From the NCBI RefSeq assembly GCF_015751905.1, contig NZ_JADOUF010000001.1, forward strand, positions 620,001 through 684,000: a DNA stretch of 64,000 nucleotides, written 5' to 3'. Under the pieces are notes generated by a model. The model was not told the DNA's origin. It did not search any database and saw only the letters and a program-made list of their open reading frames with translations. Below, one piece after another: positions 51,089-57,771 of the stretch. Every line of letters begins with the position of its first letter. The first letter of the stretch is position 1. The stretch is from Longispora fulva (lineage in GTDB: Bacteria; Actinomycetota; Actinomycetes; Mycobacteriales; Micromonosporaceae). The position numbers were made by a program, and so were the translations under genes.

Positions 51089-51233
51089 GAGAACGGCGGC
51101 GTCGAGCCTAGGTCAATGACGGGGCCAACTCGCCCCACCTGCCGGCGGTCGCGTGTGCGCGCTGGACGGCAGGGTGGTGGCGGCCGAGGGCTTGGGCAAT
51201 GTCCGGCATCGGTCGGCCGTGGTGAGGGCCGGG

Positions 51234-51239
51234 TAGCCT
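51234..51239 (+). promoter_or_regulatory. -10 element of a leaderless transcript (DinB-like protein)
   Basis: TAGCCT is followed by six bases and the GTG at 51246; no ribosome-binding site is present. Confidence 0.5.
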
Positions 51240-51245
51240 CTCCTG

Positions 51246-51884
51246 GTGATCAATTCCTCCGTGCTGCCGCTGGCCGCCGCCGACGTCGACCGCGTCGTCA
51301 GCGCGGCCGTCGACGCCCTGACCGGGGCCCTCGATGAGGACTGGACCCGCCCCGCCGCAGGCCTCGACTGGTCCTGCTGGGAGACCATCGAGCACACCGC
51401 CGACGACCTGTTCGCCTACGCCGGCCAGATCGCGCCGAAGCGCCCGGCGCTGACCGGCCACGTCCCGTTCGCCTGGCAGCGCAAGCGCCCCGACGGCCCG
51501 GCGGCCACGATCTTCGGCGACCCGGCCTACGGCCAGGCCGGACTGCTCCAGGTCCTCGACGCCAGCGGCGCGCTCCTCACCGCGATGGTCGCCACCGCCG
51601 ACCCCGCGACCCGCGGCCACCACATCTTCGGGGTCTCCGACCCGGACGGGTTCGCGGCGATGGGAGTCGTTGAAGTCGCCGTCCACACCCACGACGTCGC
51701 GGGCGCGCTGGACCTCTTGTGGTCCCCGCCGACAGATGCCTGCGAGCGCGCCCTGCGCCGGCTGTTCCCGCAGGCACCGCACGACACCGACCCGTGGGAC
51801 ACCCTCCTGTGGGCGACCGGCCGCGGCGAACTCCCCGGCCACCCGCGCCTGGCGGAGTGGCGCTGGTACGGCGAACCCCGCTGA
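51246..51884 (+). CDS. DinB/mycothiol-dependent-isomerase-like protein
   Basis: 212 residues from a leaderless GTG. The helical bundle pattern AAADVDRVVSAAVDALTGAL, DWSCWETIEHTADDLFAYAG and FAAMGVVEVAVHTHDVAGAL, with three conserved His (IEHTADD, VHTHD), matches the DinB/MDMPI N-terminal fold, in which histidines bind a divalent metal for mycothiol-dependent reactions. The protein lacks a separate C-terminal MDMPI domain. Probable role in detoxification using mycothiol; the substrate is unknown. Confidence 0.7.
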   Translation: MINSSVLPLAAADVDRVVSAAVDALTGALDEDWTRPAAGLDWSCWETIEHTADDLFAYAGQIAPKRPALTGHVPFAWQRKRPDGPAATIFGDPAYGQAGLLQVLDASGALLTAMVATADPATRGHHIFGVSDPDGFAAMGVVEVAVHTHDVAGALDLLWSPPTDACERALRRLFPQAPHDTDPWDTLLWATGRGELPGHPRLAEWRWYGEPR

Positions 51885-52138
51885 ACCGTCGTGTGCGACG
51901 AAGGCGGGGCCAGCTACAACCGTCACACCCATCCAAGCCCGCCACTTCCGATGGAGCCAGTTTCGATTGCCTGGAGCCACCGGGCGACGTCAGAGCCAGC
52001 GGGGCCGTGACGCAGCCGGCCGCCGATGGAGAGGTGAACGCGGTAACTCGGCCGGTCAGGGCTGACACGGTAGACGTCGCCCTGGATCGGTCCGGAGTCT
52101 CAGCGCAGGGCGAGCCCGCCGCCGGTCGCGGCAGACGC
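51885..52138. other. Intergenic stretch with no recognisable gene
   Basis: The gap between the DinB-like gene and the convergent lipoprotein is about 300 bp. Apart from the hairpin at its right end I see no conserved ORF, promoter or repeat. The open minus-strand frame here lacks protein-like composition. Confidence 0.6.
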
Positions 52139-52172
52139 ACGGACGACCCGCACCGAAGTGCGGGCCGTCCGT
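52139..52172. terminator. Hairpin terminator for the LppX-like lipoprotein gene
   Basis: ACGGACGACCCGCAC pairs with GTGCGGGCCGTCCGT (one mismatch) around a CGAA tetraloop, 14 bp beyond the minus-strand stop at 52186. Confidence 0.7.
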
Positions 52173-52185
52173 GTACGCGAAGGGG

Positions 52186-52941
52186 TTACAGTGCCCCGAG
52201 CACGGCGTCGGGGGCCTCGACCACGTCGGCGGCCGGCGGCGCGCTGACGGTGACGGGCTTGCCCACCTCGGTGTACTTCACCGTGATCTCGCCGGCGGTG
52301 CCCAGCGAGACGCTCAGCTTGGTCAGCCGGCCCTGCGCGTCGACGTTCGCGGTGAAGGCGGTCTTGGTGACGTCGCCGAGCTTGAGCTGTTCCAGGCTGG
52401 AGACCCCGCCGAGCTTGGTCAGGTCGACCGTGCCGTAGTAGGCGCTGGCGTCGAGTCGCTCGGCGGTCGCGATCGCGCCGAGCAGGGCGGCGGTGTTGGA
52501 CGGGTCGGCGAGCTGCTTGCGGGTCTTGCTCGCCTCCGGCAGCTTGTCGAGGTTGATGTGCTGCCACTTGTCGGTGGCGCCCGCGATGCCCTCGAACCGG
52601 ATCCACAGGTCCTTGTCGATCATCACGATCCTGGTGGCGATCTTCTGGCCGGCTGCGGTGATGGTGGTGTCGAGCGCGATCTTCTTGCTCGCCGGGTCGG
52701 CCTGGCCGGCGCTGGTGACGGTCTGGCCGGCCGCCAGCGCGGTGTCCACACTGAACACCAGCGGCTGGCCGTCCAGCTTCTTCATGGCGGCGGTCAGGGC
52801 GTCCTTGGCCGCGACCTCCGGCGTGGCGGAGGCGGACGGGGCCGCCCCCTTGGCCGAGGGGGAGTCCTTGGTCGCGCACCCGGCGGCCAGCGGCACGGCG
52901 GCGGCCAGGGTCAGGGCGACAAGGGTGGTACGGATCTTCAC
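52186..52941 (-). CDS. LppX/LprG-like lipoprotein
   Basis: 251 residues. The signal peptide ends with the lipobox PLAAGC (Cys at about 22), so the protein is diacylglyceryl-anchored. The mature domain (about 40-251) reads AMKKLDGQPLVFSVDTALAA, GQADPASKKIALDTTI, DKDLWIRFEGIAGATDKWQH and FTANVDAQGRLTKLSVSLGT, the pattern of the LppX_LprAFG family of open-barrel lipid carriers. Such lipoproteins shuttle lipids or sense them at the envelope. It is monocistronic with a terminator hairpin. Confidence 0.8.
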   Translation of the reverse strand: MKIRTTLVALTLAAAVPLAAGCATKDSPSAKGAAPSASATPEVAAKDALTAAMKKLDGQPLVFSVDTALAAGQTVTSAGQADPASKKIALDTTITAAGQKIATRIVMIDKDLWIRFEGIAGATDKWQHINLDKLPEASKTRKQLADPSNTAALLGAIATAERLDASAYYGTVDLTKLGGVSSLEQLKLGDVTKTAFTANVDAQGRLTKLSVSLGTAGEITVKYTEVGKPVTVSAPPAADVVEAPDAVLGAL

Positions 52942-53229
52942 AGCGGTTCCCTCCGTGTACGGCGCGGCGGGGTGTGAAGCCCGCGCCGTGGACGGACGGT
53001 AACCAACAACCAGTCCGGGTGTCGTCCGGATTACGGCCTTCAGTGGCCATCGTCACGCCCGGGAACCAGGGGCCGGACGTGCGGCTCACTCGCGAGCCGG
53101 ACCCCCGGCCAGGGTGACCCGCGGTGACGGTGCCGACGGTCCCGAACCGGTTTTGTCGGTGGCCGTGGGTATGTTCATCCGCGCCTCGCCGATCGGCGCG
53201 GCGCGTCCCTCGCGAAGGAGTCTGGTGCG

Positions 53230-53733
53230 GTGTCAGCCTGGGAGGAGTCGAGTACGGCACGGGTGGTGCCACCCGCGAGGCCGCGCAAACTCGCCAAGGT
53301 CCCGTTCGTCGAGTTGGCCGACGGTCGCCTGCAGGGCGTGGTGTCCAGCGGGTCGGACATCGAGCGGGTCTACGTCTCCTCGGTGGCGGCCGGCGACCAC
53401 GCCTTCTCCTGCAGTACGAACAACAACCGGCCCTGCGGCGGTGCCAGGGGCTCGTTCTGCAACCACATCCTGGCCCTGATCACTGAGGCGGTCCTGCAGT
53501 ACGGGGCCGAGCGGGTCGCCCGGTACCTGCGGGTGGACCTCGCCGACGCCGAGCCGGACGCGGGAAGCATCGCCGCCGGCATGTCCCGCAACCGTCCGGC
53601 GCAGGCCGACAACTCCGCCGCGGCACCGGTGTTCAGCCGGTTCCTGCGCCACCTGGCGTACCTGGAGCTGGCCCCGAGCACCGCGCCACTGCCCGAGACG
53701 CAGTGGTTCCCGACGACGAGGACGGTGGCGTGA
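53230..53733 (+). CDS. SWIM-type zinc-finger protein, first gene of the second MoxR/vWA operon
   Basis: 167 residues from a GTG nine bases after AAGGAG. The central DHAFSCSTNNNRPCGGARGS-FCNHILALI (about 57-85) carries the C...C...CxH arrangement of a SWIM zinc finger, a DNA- or protein-binding motif. Before it lies SGSDIERVYVSS. Its stop overlaps the next start (TGATG), so all five genes to 60527 appear coupled. SWIM proteins are recurrent partners of MoxR/vWA modules, which supports a targeting role. Confidence 0.75.
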   Translation: MSAWEESSTARVVPPARPRKLAKVPFVELADGRLQGVVSSGSDIERVYVSSVAAGDHAFSCSTNNNRPCGGARGSFCNHILALITEAVLQYGAERVARYLRVDLADAEPDAGSIAAGMSRNRPAQADNSAAAPVFSRFLRHLAYLELAPSTAPLPETQWFPTTRTVA

Positions 53734-55124
53734 TGCGCGCGGACCTGCTCACCGACCCCGTCGCAGGGCTGGATGAGGCCCTGGCGGTGGTCGACGGGTT
53801 CGACCGGGCCATGGTCGGCGGCCTGCTGCGGCCACAGCCAGTCCAGGCGGCCGGCCTGGCCGGGCTCGCCGACGCCGTGTCGGGTACGCCGCTGGCGTCC
53901 CGGGTGGCCGAGGCGGCCGCGAAGGCGACGGCCGGGGCCGCCGGCGAGGAGCACCTCCTCGCCCTCGCCGCGGCCCGCACCGCCCTGCTCGGTTCCGTGC
54001 ACGACGCGCTCATGGCCCGGGTCGGCGAGGCGACCGGCCGCACCGGTGCGCAGCCGGTCCTCCCGGCGACCCCGGGCACGGCACCCGCGCCGAACCTGCT
54101 CGCCGCGGCCCGCGCCTGGCTGGCCGACCTGGCGCGCGCCGGGTGGCAGGGCCTCGACCACGAGCTGGTCTCCGGGGCCGCGCCGGTCGTGTCCGCGATG
54201 CTGCCGGACCTTGCCCTGCGCCGCCTGTCGACGCTGCTCGACGGGTTCGCAGCCGAACTCGCCGCGTCCTGTCCGGGTGCCACCGCGGACGGTTTTCCCG
54301 TGCGCCGGTGGGCCGACCTGTGGACCCGGGCCATGCTGCTCACCCAGCCCGGGGCGGCCGACGCGCCGGCCACGGCCGTCGTGACGGGCCGGCTGCTGCC
54401 ACTCGGCGTCGACCTGCACGAGCACGCCACCGCCGCGCACGCCGAGGTGCACGCGCTGTTCGAGCCGGCCGACGGCGGGACGCCCCGCCTGGTGCGGGCA
54501 GGGGTCTTTGCGCCCAAGCCCGACACTGTCGTCGGCGCCGGGGTCTGGCAGCTGCTCCGCCCGCACCTGTCCCTGCTGGCGGCCGTGAGCGAGGGCCGCT
54601 CGATGGACCTGACGGGCATGCCGGTCACCGCCGAGGGCGACCTGGTGTGGGACGAGGAGCGCGCGCGGGTGGGTGAGCCAGCCGACCCGTTCGCGACGGC
54701 CCGGGTCGTGCTGCCCACCGCGACGGCCATGGCGGTCGTGCCGCTCGACCGGCACCCCGTCCGGATCGCGGTGCCCGTGTTCCTCGAGGGCTACGCCGCG
54801 CACGCCGATGACGACGCGCTGACGTTCACAGTCGCCGGGCACCGGCTCGCCGTGCGCACCGACCGGATTCCGGCCGCGGGCCCGCTGACGCCTGAGGCCG
54901 TGGCGGCGTCCCGTGCGTGCATCGGCCTGCTGCGCTGGGACGCCGGGGAGTTCTTCCTCCAGCCGCTGGCCGTGGAGACCACCGTCAAGAAGAAGGTGCT
55001 GGCCGTGCACGCCGGGGGCTGGGCCGGCGGCACCACCGACAAACTGGGTGCCAAGGCCGAGAAGGCGGCCACAGAGGCCGTGGCCGTGCTGCGCGAACGT
55101 GCGGGAAGGCTACTGAGGACATGA
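53733..55124 (+). CDS. Uncharacterised protein of the SWIM-vWA-MoxR operon
   Basis: 463 residues from the ATG at 53733 coupled to the SWIM gene. No signal peptide or membrane helix. The N-terminal ~190 residues are helical (LTDPVAGLDEALAVVDGFDR, EEHLLALAAARTALLGSVHD). A beta-rich region with DLHEHATAAHAEVHALFEPA, VWQLLRPHLSLLAAVSEGRS and VPVFLEGYAAHADDDALTFT follows, and the C-terminus ends in ETTVKKKVLAVHAGGWAGGT. I cannot assign it to a named family. Its stop overlaps the vWA start by four bases (ATGA). Constant partnership makes it likely to be a structural component of the complex. Confidence 0.6.
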   Translation: MRADLLTDPVAGLDEALAVVDGFDRAMVGGLLRPQPVQAAGLAGLADAVSGTPLASRVAEAAAKATAGAAGEEHLLALAAARTALLGSVHDALMARVGEATGRTGAQPVLPATPGTAPAPNLLAAARAWLADLARAGWQGLDHELVSGAAPVVSAMLPDLALRRLSTLLDGFAAELAASCPGATADGFPVRRWADLWTRAMLLTQPGAADAPATAVVTGRLLPLGVDLHEHATAAHAEVHALFEPADGGTPRLVRAGVFAPKPDTVVGAGVWQLLRPHLSLLAAVSEGRSMDLTGMPVTAEGDLVWDEERARVGEPADPFATARVVLPTATAMAVVPLDRHPVRIAVPVFLEGYAAHADDDALTFTVAGHRLAVRTDRIPAAGPLTPEAVAASRACIGLLRWDAGEFFLQPLAVETTVKKKVLAVHAGGWAGGTTDKLGAKAEKAATEAVAVLRERAGRLLRT

Positions 55125-56644
55125 CGGAACCGACCCCCGAGGAGAACCGCCGCCAGGTGCTGTACTGGCGGCTGCTCGCCCGGCTCTTCGACCCCGAGGA
55201 GCAGGCCGCCCTGGAGTCGGCGAGCCTGGCCGTCGTCGAGGACATCGGCCTGCCCCCTGCGCTGCTGGACCCGCAGGCGTCCGTGGACGCGATCGTGCAG
55301 CGCAGCCCGGAGCTGGCCGCCGAGTTCGACGGCCTGATGGTGCGCGAACCCGACCCGGGCGCGCGGGAACGGGCCGGCCAGGTCCCCGACGAGAGCGGCC
55401 CAGACCTGACCGACGAGGCCGACCCGGACCTGACCGACCAGAGTGGCCTAGATCGGGTCGAGCAGAGTGGCCCGGACAGGGCCGGCGAGGGTGGCCGGGA
55501 CCGGGCCGGCGAGGTGCGGCGCGCGGCGCTGGTGTCGAAGGTGCTGCTCAACGTGTTTGCCACCGGTTCGGGCACCGTGTCCGCCGGGCAGTTGGCCCGC
55601 TGGCAGTCCGACGCCGGCTGGCTGGAACGCGCGCTCGGCTGCCAGCCCGGCGACCTTCGCGGCGGACGGTCCCGGGCCGGGGGCGCAGGCCGTGGCGTCA
55701 GCCCGACCGGGACCGGCGGGAACCGGGCGACGCCGGACCTCAGCCGGCTGATCCCGCAGATCGGCCCCGAGCTGGGCGCACTGGAGGCCGACCTGGTCAA
55801 GCGGATGCACCTGCGTGAGGTGCTCGCCGATCCCGCGCTGGCCTCGCGGCTCACCCCGAGCATGTCGCTGATCGAGCAGCTGCTGCGGGACAAGAACAAC
55901 CTGTCCGGCCTCGCGCTGGCCAACGCGAAGTCACTGATCCGCCGGTTCGTCGACGAGGTCGCCGAGGTGCTCAAGACCCAGGTGGCGAAGGCCTCGGTCG
56001 GCGCGCTGGACCGCTCGGTCCCGCCCAAGCGGGTGTACCGCAACCTCGACCTCGACCGCACGATCTGGAAGAACCTCACCAACTGGAGCCCGGAGGAGGA
56101 GCGGCTCTACGTCGACCGGCTGTACTACCGGCACACCGCCCGCAAGACGACGCCGTCGCGGCTGATCGTGGTGGTGGACCAGTCCGGCTCGATGGTCGAC
56201 TCGATGGTCAACTGCACCATCCTGGCTTCGATCTTCGCCGGGCTGCCGAGGGTGGACGTCCACCTGATCGCGTACGACACCCAGGCGCTGGACCTGACCC
56301 CGTGGGTGCACGACCCGTTCGAGACCCTGCTGCGCACCCAGCTCGGCGGCGGTACCGACGGCACGGTCGCGATGACGCTGGCCCAGCCGAAGATCGCCGA
56401 GCCGCGCAACACCGTGGTGGTGTGGATCTCCGACTTCTACGAGTCGCGGTCCGAGCCGCTGTTCGAGAGCATGGCCGCCGTGCACCGCTCCGGGGCGAAG
56501 TTCATCCCGGTCGGCTCGGTGACCAGCGCCGGTCGCGGCAGCGTCAACCCGTGGTTCCGGGAGCGCTTCAAGGACCTCGGCACCCCGGTGCTCTCCGGCC
56601 ACATCCGCAAACTCGTCCACGAACTCAAGACGTTCCTCACCTGA
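55121..56644 (+). CDS. vWA-domain protein of the second MoxR operon
   Basis: 507 residues from the ATG at 55121. The helical N-terminal half begins ENRRQVLYWRLLARLFDPEE and includes an acidic insert of five 8-residue repeats (about 91-130). A helical middle (about 200-310, LTPSMSLIEQLLRDKNNLSG) leads to a C-terminal vWA domain (about 345-507) with a complete MIDAS: VVVDQSGSMVDSM, the Thr in GGGTDGTVAM and the Asp in VWISDFYESRSE. It is the canonical metal-ion adaptor partner of MoxR ATPases and should be loaded by the next gene product. Confidence 0.85.
   Translation: MTEPTPEENRRQVLYWRLLARLFDPEEQAALESASLAVVEDIGLPPALLDPQASVDAIVQRSPELAAEFDGLMVREPDPGARERAGQVPDESGPDLTDEADPDLTDQSGLDRVEQSGPDRAGEGGRDRAGEVRRAALVSKVLLNVFATGSGTVSAGQLARWQSDAGWLERALGCQPGDLRGGRSRAGGAGRGVSPTGTGGNRATPDLSRLIPQIGPELGALEADLVKRMHLREVLADPALASRLTPSMSLIEQLLRDKNNLSGLALANAKSLIRRFVDEVAEVLKTQVAKASVGALDRSVPPKRVYRNLDLDRTIWKNLTNWSPEEERLYVDRLYYRHTARKTTPSRLIVVVDQSGSMVDSMVNCTILASIFAGLPRVDVHLIAYDTQALDLTPWVHDPFETLLRTQLGGGTDGTVAMTLAQPKIAEPRNTVVVWISDFYESRSEPLFESMAAVHRSGAKFIPVGSVTSAGRGSVNPWFRERFKDLGTPVLSGHIRKLVHELKTFLT
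55391..55510 (+). repeat. Five 24-bp in-frame repeats in the vWA gene
   Basis: The units encode ESGPDLTD, EADPDLTD, QSGLDRVE, QSGPDRAG and EGGRDRAG, an acidic, probably disordered linker. The pattern is a coding minisatellite. Confidence 0.7.
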
Positions 56645-56658
56645 GAAAGGGTCCAGAC

Positions 56659-57771
56659 GTGTCTGACCTGTTGCGCGCCCCCGCCGAGCTCAAGTACGCC
56701 GAGGAGCTCGACTGGCTGGAGTCGATCGACGACGGCCCGAAGCCGTTCGCCTGGCGACTGTCTCCGAAGATGGTCCGGCTGTTCATCCTGGGCTCCGAGC
56801 GGGCCGACGGCCTCGACCGGGAGGTGACCCAGAAGTGGTACGGGGACCGCAGCTTCGTCGAGCGGTCCATCGTGACGCTGGCCTCGGACCGGGGCCTGCT
56901 GCTGATCGGCGACCCGGGTACCGGGAAGAGTTGGCTGGCCGAGCTGCTGGCCGCCGCGATCAGCCGCAACTCCACCCTCGTGGTGCAGGGCACGGCCGGC
57001 ACCACCGAGGACCACATCAAGTACTCGTGGAACGTGTCCATGGTGATCGCCAAGGGCCAGTCGCGCGAGTCGATGATCCCCTCGCCGATCATGACGGCGA
57101 TGGAGACCGGGGCGATCGGCCGGTTCGAGGAGCTGACCCGCTCCACCAGCGACGTGCAGGACGCGCTGATCTCGATTCTGTCGGAGAAGTACGTCTCCGT
57201 GCCCGAACTCGACAGCGACAACATCGTCTTCGCCAAGCCCGGCTTCTCGATCATCGCCACCGCCAACAGCAGCGACCGGGGCGTCAACGACCTGTCCTCG
57301 GCGCTCAAACGCCGGTTCAACTTCGTCCGCATCCCGGTGGTGACGAACAAGAAGAGCGAGGCCCAGATCGTCAGGTTCCGCACCGAGGAACTGCTGCGTC
57401 GGCACCAGATCGAGCTGGAAGTGCCGCCGACCCTGCTGGACGTGCTGCTGCAGAGCTTCGCGGACCTGCGCGCCTCGGCCGCCTCGGCCGGCAGCGACGA
57501 CGAGAAGTTGGAGTCGGCGCTGTCCACGGCCGAGCAGATCGGGGTCCTGGAGGACGCCATCCTGCACAGCAACTTCTTCGGCGACCGGCAGCTGTCCGCG
57601 CACACCCTGGCGTCCTCGTTCGTCGGCTCGCTGACCCGGCGGGAGCCGGAGGACCTGGCGATCCTCAACAAGTACCTGCACGGCGTGGTCGAGCCGCGAA
57701 GCAAGGACGAGGGCGGGGCGTGGCCGGAGTTCCTGGCGGGCGGGCGCGACGCGATCGCCACGCTGTCGTGA
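56659..57771 (+). CDS. MoxR-type AAA+ ATPase of the second operon
   Basis: 370 residues from a GTG with AAAGGG upstream. Walker A LLLIGDPGTGKSWLAELLAA (about 79-98) is canonical. The Walker B segment reads GAIGRFEELTRSTSDVQDAL (about 149-168), with Glu-Glu where Asp-Glu is usual, which may lower but not abolish Mg coordination. Sensor 1 SIIATANSSDRGVNDLSSAL and an arginine finger in ALKRRFNFVRIPVV are intact. It is divergent in sequence from the first MoxR in this window. It lies between the vWA protein and the DUF5682 protein; the stop overlaps the next GTG. Confidence 0.85.
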   Translation: MSDLLRAPAELKYAEELDWLESIDDGPKPFAWRLSPKMVRLFILGSERADGLDREVTQKWYGDRSFVERSIVTLASDRGLLLIGDPGTGKSWLAELLAAAISRNSTLVVQGTAGTTEDHIKYSWNVSMVIAKGQSRESMIPSPIMTAMETGAIGRFEELTRSTSDVQDALISILSEKYVSVPELDSDNIVFAKPGFSIIATANSSDRGVNDLSSALKRRFNFVRIPVVTNKKSEAQIVRFRTEELLRRHQIELEVPPTLLDVLLQSFADLRASAASAGSDDEKLESALSTAEQIGVLEDAILHSNFFGDRQLSAHTLASSFVGSLTRREPEDLAILNKYLHGVVEPRSKDEGGAWPEFLAGGRDAIATLS

